DNA from: Prinia subflava | Taxonomy: Eukaryota > Chordata > Aves > Passeriformes > Cisticolidae | Reading direction: 5' to 3' | Assembly (NCBI RefSeq): GCF_021018805.1 | Contig: NW_026961090.1 | Coordinates: 1 to 64,000, forward strand | DNA length: 64,000 nt | In this document: positions 9,450 through 22,144 of the stretch, piece after piece | Numbering within the stretch: position 1 is the stretch's first letter | Layout: every line of letters begins with the position of its first letter | Notes under the pieces: generated by a model | Database searches by the model: none | Seen by the model: only the letters and a program-made list of their open reading frames with translations | What the model was told of the DNA's origin: nothing | Made by a program: the position numbers and the translations under genes

Positions 9450-11450
9450 CATAAAGATTTGCTTTACAGAGTGAACTGTGATCTCTGCTTTTGGTTTCTA
9501 TGGTTTGCTTTCTGGAGTTGATCAAAACACAAGTCTTGTCTGTTGTTTGTGTTCCCAAGAAATAGAGAAGCTGCTGAAGGTGCTTTCCTGCCTTTTGCAG
9601 TACCAGTTTACACTTTGCACATGTATGTGTTTTGCTTGTCACCAGACCACGAATAAAGGTGGGTACTTCCTAATTTGCTTGATTTCCATGAAAGAGCCAT
9701 GTAACAGAAACCTTTCCTTTGACACTCCACCGGTTGATGTTTCTCATGTCTATAGAGCAAGACCAAAGCTGTCACTGCCTAATTTGCTAAATTTCCATGA
9801 AAGAGCACTGTAACATAAAGCTTTGCTTTTCCGAGTGAACAGTGGTTTCTGCTTTTGGTTTCCATGGCTTGCTTTCTGGAGTTGATGAAAACACAAGTCA
9901 TGTTCGTTGTTTGTGCTGCCAACCAGCAGAGAAGCTGCTGCAGACACTCCCTTGCCTTATCCATTACTGGCTTTTACGCTGCACCGGTTGGTGTCTTTCA
10001 TGTCCATAGAAGGAGAACTAAAGCTGTTACTGCCTAATTTACTAAGTTTCTGTGATAGAGCTATGTAACATAAAGATTTGCTTTACAGAGTGAACAGTGA
10101 TCTCTGCTTTTGGTTTCTATAGTTTGCTTTCTGGAGTTGATCAAAACACAAGTCTTGTCTGTTGTTTGTGTTCCCAAGAAATAGAGAAGCTGCTGAAGGT
10201 GCTTTCCTGCCTTTTGCAGTACCAGTTTACACTTTGCACATGTATGTGTTTTGCTTGTCACCAGACCACGAATAAAGGTGGGTACTTCCTAATTTGCTTG
10301 ATTTCCATGAAAGAGCCATGTAACAGAAACCTTTCCTTTGACACTCCACCGGTTGATGTTTCTCATGTCTATAGAGCAAGACCAAAGCTGTTACTGCCTA
10401 ATTTGCTAAGTTTCCATGAAAGAGCACTGTAACATAAAGCTTTGCTTTTCCGAGTGAACAGTGGTTTCTGCTTTTGGTTTCCATGGCTTGCTTTCTGGAG
10501 TTGATGAAAACACAAGTCATGTTAGTTGTTTGTGCTGCCAACCAGCAGAGAAGCTGCTGCAGACACTCTCTTGCTTTATCCATTACTGGCTTTTACGCTG
10601 CACCGGTTGGTGTCTTTCATGTCCATAGAAGGAGAACTAAAGCTGTTACTGCCTAATTTACTAAGTTTCTGTGATAGAGCTATGTAACATAAAGATTTGC
10701 TTTACAGAGTGAACAGTGATCTCTGCTTTTGGTTTCTATAGTTTGCTTTCTGGAGTTGATCAAAACACAAGTCTTGTTAGTTGCTTGTGTTGGCAACCAG
10801 CAGAGAAGCTGCTGCAGACACTTTCATGCCTTATGCTTTACTTGCTTACACTCTGTACCAGTTAGTGTTTCCCATGTCTATAGAGCAAGACCAAAGCTGG
10901 TATTGCCTAATTTGGTAGAGTTCCATGTAAGAGCTATGTAACATAAAGATTTGCTTTACAGAGTGAACAGTGATCTCTGCTTTTGGTTTCTATAGTTTGC
11001 TTTCTGGAGTTGATCAAAACACAAGTCTTGTTAGTTGCTTGTGCTGCCAACCACCAGAGAAGCTGCTGCAGACACTTTCATGCCTTATGCTTTACTTGCT
11101 TACACTCTGTACCAGTTAGTGTTTCCCATGTCTATAGAGCAAGACCAAAGCTGGTATTGCCTAATTTGGTAGAGTTCCATGTAAGAGCTATGTAACATAA
11201 AGATTTGCTTTTCAGAGTGAACAGTGATCTCTGCTTTTGGTTTCCATGGCTTGCTTTCTGGAGTTGATGAAAACACAAGTCATGTTAGTTGTTTGTTCTG
11301 CCAATCAGCAGAGAAGCTGCTGCAGACACTCTCTTGCCTTATCCATTACTGGCTTTTACGCTGCACCGGTTGGTGTCTTTCATGTCCATAGAAGGAGAAC
11401 TAAAGCTGTTACTGCCTAATTTACTAAGTTTCTGTGACAGAGCTATGTAA
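9450..11450 (+). repeat. 2001-bp block C B C B A A B, instance 1
   Basis: Starts: C 9450, B 9814, C 10069, B 10433, A 10688, A 10942, B 11196. It corresponds to 5305-7559 with a B' removed, leaving an A-A pair. The B at 9814 has CATGTTCGTTG and the A at 10942 has GTGCTGCCAACCACC. Both markers recur at equivalent places in 20144-22144, which has the same order and length. The B at 11196 has a private GTTTGTTCTGCC. Confidence 0.87.
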
Positions 11451-13850
11451 CATAAAGATTTGCTTTACAGAGTGAACTGTGATCTCTGCTTTTGGTTTCT
11501 ATAGTTTGCTTTCTGGAGTTGATCAAAACACAAGTCTTGTCTGTTGTTTGTGTTCCCAAGAAATAGAGAAGCTGCTGAAGGTGCTTTCCTGCCTTTTGCA
11601 GTACCAGTTTACACTTTGCACATGTATGTGTTTTGCTTGTCACCAGACCACGAATAAAGGTGGGTACTTCCTAATTTGCTTGATTTCCATGAAAGAGCCA
11701 TGTAACAGAAACCTTTCCTTTGACACTCCACCGGTTGATGTTTCTCATGTCTATAGAGCAAGACCAAAGCTGTTACTGCCTAATTTGCTAAGTTTCCATG
11801 AAAGAGCACTGTAACATAAAGCTTTGCTTTTCCGAGTGAACAGTGGTTTCTGCTTTTGGTTTCCATGGCTTGCTTTCTGGAGTTGATGAAAACACAAGTC
11901 ATGTTAGTTGTTTGTGCTGCCAACCAGCAGAGAAGCTGCTGCAGACACTCTCTTGCTTTATCCATTACTGGCTTTTACGCTGCACCGGTTGGTGTCTTTC
12001 ATGTCCATAGAAGGAGAACTAAAGCTGTTACTGCCTAATTTACTAAGTTTCTGTGATAGAGCTATGTAACATAAAGATTTGCTTTACAGAGTGAACAGTG
12101 ATCTCTGCTTTTGGTTTCTATAGTTTGCTTTCTGGAGTTGATCAAAACACAAGTCTTGTTAGTTGCTTGTGTTGCCAAGCACCAGAGAAGCTGCTGCAGA
12201 CACTTTCATGCCTTATGCTTTACTTGCTTACACTCTGTACCAGTTAGTGTTTCCCATGTCTATAGAGCAAGACCAAAGCTGGTATTGCCTAATTTGGTAG
12301 AGTTCCATGTAAGAGCTATGTAACATAAAGATTTGCTTTACAGAGTGAACAGTGATCTCTGCTTTTGGTTTCTATAGTTTGCTTTCTGGAGTTGATCAAA
12401 ACACAAGTCTTGTTAGTTGCTTGTGCTGCCAACCACCAGAGAAGCTGCTGCAGACACTTTCATGCCTTATGCTTTACTTGCTTACACTCTGTACCAGTTA
12501 GTGTTTCCCATGTCTATAGAGCAAGACCAAAGCTGGTATTGCCTAATTTGGTAGAGTTCCATGTAAGAGCTATGTAACATAAAGATTTGCTTTTCAGAGT
12601 GAACAGTGATCTCTGCTTTTGGTTTCCATGGCTTGCTTTCTGGAGTTGATGAAAACACAAGTCATGTTAGTTGTTTGTGCTGCCAATCAGCAGAGAAGCT
12701 GCTGCAGACACTCTCTTGCCTTATCCATTACTGGCTTTTACGCTGCACCGGTTGGTGTCTTTCATGTCCATAGAAGGAGAACTAAAGCTGTTACTGCCTA
12801 ATTTACTAAGTTTCTGTGATAGAGCTATGTAACATAAAGATTTGCTTTACAGAGTGAACAGTGATCTCTGCTTTTGGTTTCTATGGTTTGCTTTCTGGAG
12901 TTGATCAAAACACAAGTCTTGTTAGTTGCTTGTGTTGCCAACCACCAGAGAAGCTGCTGCAGACACTTTCATGCCTTATGCTTTACTTGCTTACACTCTG
13001 TACCAGTTAGTGTTTCCCATGTCTATAGAGCAAGACCAAAGCTGTCACTGCCTAATTTGATAGAGTTCCATGTAAGAGCTATGTAACATAAAGATTTGCT
13101 TTTCAGAGTGAACAGTGATCTCTGCTTTTGGTTTCCATGGCTTGCTTTCTGGAGTTGATGAAAACACAAGTCATGTTAGTTGCTTGTGCTGCCAACCAGC
13201 AGAGAAGCTGCTGCAGACACTCTCTTGCCTTATCCATTACTGGCTTTTACGCTGCACCGGTTGGTGTCTTTCATGTCCATAGAAGGAGAACTAAAGCTGT
13301 TACTGCCTAATTTACTAAGTTTCTGTGATAGAGCTACGTAACATAAAGATTTGCCTTACAGAGTGAACAGTGATCTCTGCTTTTGGTTTCTATAGTTTGC
13401 TTTCTGGAGTTGATCAAAACACAAGTCTTGTTAGTTGCTTGTGTTGGCAACCAGCAGAGAAGCTGCTGCAGACACTTTCATGCCTTATGCTATCTTTGCT
13501 TACACTCTGTACCAGTTAGTGTTTCCCATGTCTATAGAGCAAGACCAAAGCTGGTATTGCCTAATTTGATAGAGTTCCATGTAAGAGCTATGTAACATAA
13601 AGATTTGCTTTTCAGAGTGAACAGTGATCTCTGCTTTTGTTTTCCATGGCTTGCTTTCTGGAGTTGATGAAAACACAAGTCATGTTAGTTCTTTGTGCTG
13701 CCAATCAGCAGAGAAGCTGCTGCAGACCCTCTCTTGCCTTATCCATTACTGGCTTTTACGCTGCACCGGTTGGTGTCTTTCATGTCCATAGAAGGAGAAC
13801 TAAAGCTGTTACTGCCTAATTTACTAAGTTTCTGTGATAGAGCTATGTAA
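11451..13850 (+). repeat. Block C B A A B A B A B (2400 bp)
   Basis: Starts: C 11451, B 11815, A 12070, A 12324, B 12578, A 12833, B 13087, A 13342, B 13596. The monomer order resembles the 2.4-kb repeat but a full B replaces the B'. The A pair at 12070 and 12324 carries the linked markers GCCAAGCACC and GTGCTGCCAACCACC, found again together at 21382 and 21636. The A at 13342 has a private TGCTATCTTTGC. The B at 13596 has CTTTTGTTTTCC, as at 5050, 34686 and 38832. Confidence 0.87.
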
Positions 13851-16106
13851 CATAAAGATTTGCTTTACAGAGTGAACTGTGATCTCTGCTTTTGGTTTCT
13901 ATGGTTTGCTTTCTGGAGTTGATCAAAACACAAGTCTTGTCTGTTGTTTGTGTTCCCAAGAAATAGAGAAGCTGCTGAAGGTGCTTTCCTGCCTTTTGCA
14001 GTACCAGTTTACACTTTGCACATGTATGTGTTTTGCTTGTCACCAGACCACGAATAAAGGTGGGTACTTCCTAATTTGCTTGATTTCCATGAAAGAGCCA
14101 TGTAACAGAAACCTTTCCTTTGACACTCCACCGGTTGATGTTTCTCATGTCTATAGAGCAAGACCAAAGCTGTCACTGCCTAATTTGCTAAATTTCCATG
14201 AAAGAGCTATGTAACATAAAGCTTTGCTTTTCCGAGTGAACAGTGGTTTCTGCTTTTGGTTTCCATGGCTTGCTTTCTGGAGTTGATGAAAACACAAGTC
14301 ATGTTAGTTGTTTGTGCTGCCAACCAGCAGAGAAGCTGCTGCAGACACTCCCTTGCCTTATCCATTACTGGCTTTTACGCTGCACCGGTTGGTGTTTTTC
14401 ATGTCCATAGAAGGAGAACTAAAGCTGTTACTGCCTAATTTACTAAGTTTCTGTGATAGAGCTATGTAACATAAAGATTTGCTTTACAGAGTGAACAGTG
14501 ATCTCTGCTTTTGGTTTCTATAGTTTGCTTTCTGGAGTTGATCAAAACACAAGTCTTGTTAGTTGCTTGTGTTGCCAACCACCAGAGAAGCTGCTGCAGA
14601 CACTTTCATGCCTTATGCTTTCTTTGCTTACACTCTGTACCAGTTAGTGTTTCCCATGTCTATAGAGCAAGACCAAAGCTGGTATTGCCTAATTTGGTAG
14701 AGTTCCATGTAAGAGCTATGTAACATAAAGATTTGCTTTTCAGAGTGAACAGTGATCTCTGCTTTTGGTTTCCATGGCTTGCTTTCTGGAGTTGATGAAA
14801 ACACAAGTCATGTTAGTTGTTTGTGCTGCCAACCAGCAGAGAAGCTGCTGCAGACACTCTCTTGCTTTATCCATTACTGGCTTTTACGCTGCACCGGTTG
14901 CTGTCTTTCATGTCCATAGAAGGAGAACTAAAGCTGTTACTGCCTAATTTACTAAGTTTCTGTGATAGAGCTACGTAACATAAAGATTTGCCTTACAGAG
15001 TGAACAGTGATCTCTGCTTTTGGTTTCTATAGTTTGCTTTCTGGAGTTGATCAAAACACAAGTCTTGTTAGTTGCTTGTGTTGGCAACCAGCAGAGAAGC
15101 TGCTGCAGACACTTTCATGCCTTATGCTTTACTTGCTTACACTCTGTACCAGTTAGTGTTTCCCATGTCTATAGAGCAAGACCAAAGCTGTCACTGCCTA
15201 ATTTGCTAAATTTCCATGAAAGAGCTATGTAACATAAAGATTTGCTTTACAGAGTGAACAGTGATCTCTGCTTTTGGTTTCCATGGCTTGCTTTCTGGAG
15301 TTGATGAAAACACAAGTCATGTTAGTTCTTTGTGCTGCCAATCAGCAGAGAAGCTGCTGCAGGCCCTCTCTTGCCTTATCCATTACTGGCTTTTACGCTG
15401 CACCGGTTGGTGTTTTTCATGTCCATAGAAGGAGAACTAAAGCTGTTACTGCCTAATTTACTAAGTTTCTGTGATAGAGCTATGTAACATAAAGATTTGC
15501 TTTACAGAGTGAACTGTGATCTCTGCTTTTGGTTTCTATGGTTTGCTTTCTGGAGTTGATCAAAACACAAGTCTTGTCTGTTGTTTGTGTTCCCAAGAAA
15601 TAGAGAAGCTGCTGAAGGTGCTTTCCTGCCTTTTGCAGTACCAGTTTACACTTTGCACATGTATGTGTTTTGCTTGTCACCAGACCACGAATAAAGGTGG
15701 GTACTTCCTAATTTGCTTGATTTCCATGAAAGAGCCATGAAACAGAAACCTTTCCTTTGACACTCCACCGGTTGATGTTTCTCATGTCTATAGAGCAAGA
15801 CCAAAGCTGTCACTGCCTAATTTGCTAAATTTCCATGAAAGAGCACTGTAACATAAAGCTTTGCTTTTCCGAGTGAACAGTGGTTTCTGCTTTTGGTTTC
15901 CATGGCTTGCTTTCTGGAGTTGATGAAAACACAAGTCATGTTAGTTGTTTGTGCTGCCAACCAGCAGAGAAGCTGCTGCAGACACTCTCTTGCTTTATCC
16001 ATTACTGGCTTTTACGCTGCACCGGTTGGTGTCTTTCATGTCCATAGAAGGAGAACTAAAGCTGTTACTGCCTAATTTACTAAGTTTCTGTGATAGAGCT
16101 ATGTAA
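13851..16106 (+). repeat. 2256-bp repeat, copy 1 (C B A B A B C B)
   Basis: Starts: C 13851, B 14215, A 14470, B 14724, A 14979, B 15233, C 15488, B 15852. The next 2256 bp have the same order and share rare markers: ACCGGTTGCTGTC in the third B position (14724, 16980), GGCAACCAGCAG in the following A, and CCATGAAACAG in the second C. The first C ends GAGCTATGTAACATAAAGC instead of the usual GAGCACTGTAAC. The B at 15233 has GCAGGCCCTC, a private change. Confidence 0.9.
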
Positions 16107-18362
16107 CATAAAGATTTGCTTTACAGAGTGAACTGTGATCTCTGCTTTTGGTTTCTATGGTTTGCTTTCTGGAGTTGATCAAAACACAAGTCTTGTCTGT
16201 TGTTTGTGTTCCCAAGAAATAGAGAAGCTGCTGAAGGTGCTTTCCTGCCTTTTGCAGTACCAGTTTACACTTTGCACATGTATGTGTTTTGCTTGTCACC
16301 AGACCACGAATAAAGGTGGGTACTTCCTAATTTGCTTGATTTCCATGAAAGAGCCATGTAACAGAAACCTTTCCTTTGACACTCCACCGGTTGATGTTTC
16401 TCATGTCTATAGAGCAAGACCAAAGCTGTCACTGCCTAATTTGCTAAATTTCCATGAAAGAGCTACGTAACATAAAGCTTTGCTTTTCCGAGTGAACAGT
16501 GGTTTCTGCTTTTGGTTTCCATGGCTTGCTTTCTGGAGTTGATGAAAACACAAGTCATGTTAGTTGTTTGTGCTGCCAACCAGCAGAGAAGCTGCTGCAG
16601 ACACTCCCTTGCCTTATCCATTACTGGCTTTTACGCTGCACCGGTTGGTGTTTTTCATGTCCATAGAAGGAGAACTAAAGCTGTTACTGCCTAATTTACT
16701 AAGTTTCTGTGATAGAGCTATGTAACATAAAGATTTGCTTTACAGAGTGAACAGTGATCTCTGCTTTTGGTTTCTATGGTTTGCTTTCTGGAGTTGATCA
16801 AAACACAAGTCTTGTTAGTTGCTTGTGTTGCCAACCACCAGAGAAGCTGCTGCAGACACTTTCATGCCTTATGCTTTACTTGCTTACACTCTGTACCAGT
16901 TAGTGTTTCCCATGTCTATAGAGCAAGACCAAAGCTGGTATTGCCTAATTTGGTAGAGTTCCATGTAAGAGCTATGTAACAGAAAGATTTGCTTTTCAGA
17001 GTGAACAGTGATCTCTGCTTTTGGTTTCCATGGCTTGCTTTCTGGAGTTGATGAAAACACAAGTCATGTTAGTTGTTTGTGCTGCCAACCAGCAGAGAAG
17101 CTGCTGCAGACACTCTCTTGCTTTATCCATTACTGGCTTTTACGCTGCACCGGTTGCTGTCTTTCATGTCCATAGAAGGAGAACTAAAGCTGTTACTGCC
17201 TAATTTACTAAGTTTCTGTGATAGAGCTACGTAACATAAAGATTTGCCTTACAGAGTGAACAGTGATCTCTGCTTTTGGTTTCTATAGTTTGCTTTCTGG
17301 AGTTGATCAAAACACAAGTCTTGTTAGTTGCTTGTGTTGGCAACCAGCAGAGAAGCTGCTGCAGACACTTTCATGCCTTATGCTTTACTTGCTTACACTC
17401 TGTACCAGTTAGTGTTTCCCATGTCTATAGAGCAAGACCAAAGCTGTCACTGCCTAATTTGCTAAATTTCCATGAAAGAGCTATGTAACATAAAGATTTG
17501 CTTTACAGAGTGAACAGTGATCTCTGCTTTTGGTTTCCATGGCTTGCTTTCTGGAGTTGATGAAAACACAAGTCATGTTAGTTCTTTGTGCTGCCAATCA
17601 GCAGAGAAGCTGCTGCAGACCCTCTCTTGCCTTATCCATTACTGGCTTTTACGCTGCACCGGTTGGTGTTTTTCATGTCCATAGAAGGAGAACTAAAGCT
17701 GTTACTGCCTAATTTACTAAGTTTCTGTGATAGAGCTATGTAACATAAAGATTTGCTTTACAGAGTGAACTGTGATCTCTGCTTTTGGTTTCTATGGTTT
17801 GCTTTCTGGAGTTGATCAAAACACAAGTCTTGTCTGTTGTTTGTGTTCCCAAGAAATAGAGAAGCTGCTGAAGGTGCTTTCCTGCCTTTTGCAGTACCAG
17901 TTTACACTTTGCACATGTATGTGTTTTGCTTGTCACCAGACCACGAATAAAGGTGGGTACTTCCTAATTTGCTTGATTTCCATGAAAGAGCCATGAAACA
18001 GAAACCTTTCCTTTGACACTCCACCGGTTGATGTTTCTCATGTCTATAGAGCAAGACCAAAGCTGTCACTGCCTAATTTGCTAAATTTCCATGAAAGAGC
18101 ACTGTAACATAAAGCTTTGCTTTTCCGAGTGAACAGTGGTTTCTGCTTTTGGTTTCCATGGCTTGCTTTCTGGAGTTGATGAAAACACAAGTCATGTTAG
18201 TTGTTTGTGCTGCCAACCAGCAGAGAAGCTGCTGCAGACACTCTCTTGCTTTATCCATTACTGGCTTTTACGCTGCACCGGTTGGTGTCTTTCATGTCCA
18301 TAGAAGGAGAACTAAAGCTGTTACTGCCTAATTTACTAAGTTTCTGTGATAGAGCTACGTAA
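16107..18362 (+). repeat. 2256-bp repeat, copy 2 (C B A B A B C B)
   Basis: Starts: C 16107, B 16471, A 16726, B 16980, A 17235, B 17489, C 17744, B 18108. Same order, length and rare markers as the preceding copy. Small differences are visible: the first C ends GAGCTACGTAAC, the A at 16726 has the FTC-type TTTACTTGC where its partner has TTTCTTTGC, and the join at 16978-16985 reads AACAGAAAG instead of AACATAAAG. The B at 18108 ends in a TACGTA. Confidence 0.9.
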
Positions 18363-20143
18363 CATAAAGATTTGCTTTACAGAGTGAACAGTGATCTCTG
18401 CTTTTGGTTTCTATAGTTTGCTTTCTGGAGTTGATCAAAACACAAGTCTTGTTAGTTGCTTGTGTTGCCAACCACCAGAGAAGCTGCTGCAGACACTTTC
18501 ATGCCTTATGCTTTACTTGCTTACACTCTGTACCAGTTAGTGTTTCCCATGTCTATAGAGCAAGACCAAAGCTGGTATTGCCTAATTTGGTAGAGTTCCA
18601 TGTAAGAGCTATGTAACATAAAGATTTGCTTTACAGAGTGAACAGTGATCTCTGCTTTTGGTTTCTATAGTTTGCTTTCTGGAGTTGATCAAAACACAAG
18701 TCTTGTTAGTTGCTTGTGTTGCCAACCACCAGAGAAGCTGCTGCAGACACTTTCATGCCTTATGCTTTCTTTGCTTACACTCTGTACCAGTTAGTGTTTC
18801 CCATGTCTATAGAGCAAGACCAAAGCTGGTATTGCCTAATTTGATAGAGTTCCATGTAAGAGCTATGTAACATAAAGATTTGCTTTTCAGAGTGAACAGT
18901 GATCTCTGCTTTTGGTTTCCATGGCTTGCTTTCTGGAGTTGATGAAAACACAAGTCATGTTAGTTGTTTGTGCTGCCAACCAGCAGAGAAGCTGCTGCAG
19001 ACACTCCCTTGCCTTATCCATTACTGGCTTTTACGCTGCACCGGTTGGTGTTTTTCATGTCCATAGAAGGAGAACTAAAGCTGTTACTGCCTAATTTACT
19101 AAGTTTCTGTGATAGAGCTATGTAACATAAAGATTTGCTTTACAGAGTGAACAGTGATCTCTGCTTTTGGTTTCTATGGTTTGCTTTCTGGAGTTGATCA
19201 AAACACAAGTCTTGTTAGTTGCTTGTGTTGCCAACCACCAGAGAAGCTGCTGCAGACACTTTCATGCCTTATGCTTTCTTTGCTTACACTCTGTACCAGT
19301 TAGTGTTTCCCATGTCTATAGAGCAAGACCAAAGCTGGTATTGCCTAATTTGGTAGAGTTCCATGTAAGAGCTATGTAACATAAAGATTTGCTTTTCAGA
19401 GTGAACAGTGATCTCTGCTTTTGGTTTCCATGGCTTGCTTTCTGGAGTTGATGAAAACACAAGTCATGTTAGTTGTTTGTGCTGCCAACCAGCAGAGAAG
19501 CTGCTGCAGACACTCTCTTGCTTTATCCATTACTGGCTTTTACGCTGCACCGGTTGGTGTCTTTCATGTCCATAGAAGGAGAACTAAAGCTGTTACTGCC
19601 TAATTTACTAAGTTTCTGTGATAGAGCTACGTAACATAAAGATTTGCCTTACAGAGTGAACAGTGATCTCTGCTTTTGGTTTCTATAGTTTGCTTTCTGG
19701 AGTTGATCAAAACACAAGTCTTGTTAGTTGCTTGTGTTGCCAACCACCAGAGAAGCTGCTGCAGACACTTTCATGCCTTATGCTTTACTTGCTTACACTC
19801 TGTACCAGTTAGTGTTTCCCATGTCTATAGAGCAAGACCAAAGCTGTCACTGCCTAATTTGCTAAATTTCCATGAAAGAGCTATGTAACATAAAGATTTG
19901 CTTTTCAGAGTGAACAGTGATCTCTGCTTTTGGTTTCCATGGCTTGCTTTCTGGAGTTGATGAAAACACAAGTCATGTTAGTTCTTTGTGCTGCCAATCA
20001 GCAGAGAAGCTGCTGCAGACCCTCTCTTGCCTTATCCATTACTGGCTTTTACGCTGCACCGGTTGGTGTTTTTCATGTCCATAGAAGGAGAACTAAAGCT
20101 GTTACTGCCTAATTTACTAAGTTTCTGTGATAGAGCTATGTAA
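18363..20143 (+). repeat. C-free block A A B A B A B (1781 bp)
   Basis: Starts: A 18363, A 18617, B 18871, A 19126, B 19380, A 19635, B 19889. The order matches part of the 22764-24544 stretch (A A B A B A B), also 1781 bp, so the two are probably related by duplication and later separated by the C-rich block between them. No C unit is present. The A at 19635 begins with the GATTTGCCTTACAG leader that is confined to the left half of the window. Confidence 0.85.
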
Positions 20144-22144
20144 CATAAAGATTTGCTTTACAGAGTGAACTGTGATCTCTGCTTTTGGTTTCTATGGTTT
20201 GCTTTCTGGAGTTGATCAAAACACAAGTCTTGTCTGTTGTTTGTGTTCCCAAGAAATAGAGAAGCTGCTGAAGGTGCTTTCCTGCCTTTTGCAGTACCAG
20301 TTTACACTTTGCACATGTATGTGTTTTGCTTGTCACCAGACCACGAATAAAGGTGGGTACTTCCTAATTTGCTTGATTTCCATGAAAGAGCCATGAAACA
20401 GAAACCTTTCCTTTGACACTCCACCGGTTGATGTTTCTCATGTCTATAGAGCAAGACCAAAGCTGTCACTGCCTAATTTGCTAAATTTCCATGAAAGAGC
20501 ACTGTAACATAAAGCTTTGCTTTTCCGAGTGAACAGTGGTTTCTGCTTTTGGTTTCCATGGCTTGCTTTCTGGAGTTGATGAAAACACAAGTCATGTTCG
20601 TTGTTTGTGCTGCCAACCAGCAGAGAAGCTGCTGCAGACACTCCCTTGCCTTATCCATTACTGGCTTTTACGCTGCACCGGTTGGTGTCTTTCATGTCCA
20701 TAGAAGGAGAACTAAAGCTGTTACTGCCTAATTTACTAAGTTTCTGTGATAGAGCTATGTAACATAAAGATTTGCTTTACAGAGTGAACAGTGATCTCTG
20801 CTTTTGGTTTCTATAGTTTGCTTTCTGGAGTTGATCAAAACACAAGTCTTGTCTGTTGTTTGTGTTCCCAAGAAATAGAGAAGCTGCTGAAGGTGCTTTC
20901 CTGCCTTTTGCAGTACCAGTTTACACTTTGCACATGTATGTGTTTTGCTTGTCACCAGACCACGAATAAAGGTGGGTACTTCCTAATTTGCTTGATTTCC
21001 ATGAAAGAGCCATGTAACAGAAACCTTTCCTTTGACACTCCACCGGTTGATGTTTCTCATGTCTATAGAGCAAGACCAAAGCTGTTACTGCCTAATTTGC
21101 TAAGTTTCCATGAAAGAGCACTGTAACATAAAGCTTTGCTTTTCCGAGTGAACAGTGGTTTCTGCTTTTGGTTTCCATGGCTTGCTTTCTGGAGTTGATG
21201 AAAACACAAGTCATGTTAGTTGTTTGTGCTGCCAACCAGCAGAGAAGCTGCTGCAGACACTCTCTTGCTTTATCCATTACTGGCTTTTACGCTGCACCGG
21301 TTGGTGTCTTTCATGTCCATAGAAGGAGAACTAAAGCTGTTACTGCCTAATTTACTAAGTTTCTGTGATAGAGCTATGTAACATAAAGATTTGCTTTACA
21401 GAGTGAACAGTGATCTCTGCTTTTGGTTTCTATAGTTTGCTTTCTGGAGTTGATCAAAACACAAGTCTTGTTAGTTGCTTGTGTTGCCAAGCACCAGAGA
21501 AGCTGCTGCAGACACTTTCATGCCTTATGCTTTACTTGCTTACACTCTGTACCAGTTAGTGTTTCCCATGTCTGTAGAGCAAGACCAAAGCTGGTATTGC
21601 CTAATTTGGTAGAGTTCCATGTAAGAGCTATGTAACATAAAGATTTGCTTTACAGAGTGAACAGTGATCTCTGCTTTTGGTTTCTATAGTTTGCTTTCTG
21701 GAGTTGATCAAAACACAAGTCTTGTTAGTTGCTTGTGCTGCCAACCACCAGAGAAGCTGCTGCAGACACTTTCATGCCTTATGCTTTACTTGCTTACACT
21801 CTGTACCAGTTAGTGTTTCCCATGTCTATGGAGCAAGACCAAAGCTGGTATTGCCTAATTTGGTAGAGTTCCATGTAAGAGCTATGTAACATAAAGATTT
21901 GCTTTTCAGAGTGAACAGTGATCTCTGCTTTTGGTTTCCATGGCTTGCTTTCTGGAGTTGATGAAAACACAAGTCATGTTAGTTGTTTGTGCTGCCAATC
22001 AGCAGAGAAGCTGCTGCAGACACTCTCTTGCCTTATCCATTACTGGCTTTTACGCTGCACCGGTTGGTGTCTTTCATGTCCATAGAAGGAGAACTAAAGC
22101 TGTTACTGCCTAATTTACTAAGTTTCTGTGACAGAGCTATGTAA
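20144..22144 (+). repeat. 2001-bp block C B C B A A B, instance 2
   Basis: Starts: C 20144, B 20508, C 20763, B 21127, A 21382, A 21636, B 21890. Order, length and markers (CATGTTCGTTG in the first B, GTGCTGCCAACCACC in the second A) match 9450-11450, 10,694 bp upstream. Two A monomers carry neighbouring private changes: CATGTCTGTAGAGC near 21573 and CATGTCTATGGAGC near 21830. The first C has the CCATGAAACAG form, unlike its partner at 9450, so the block is not a simple copy. Confidence 0.87.
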
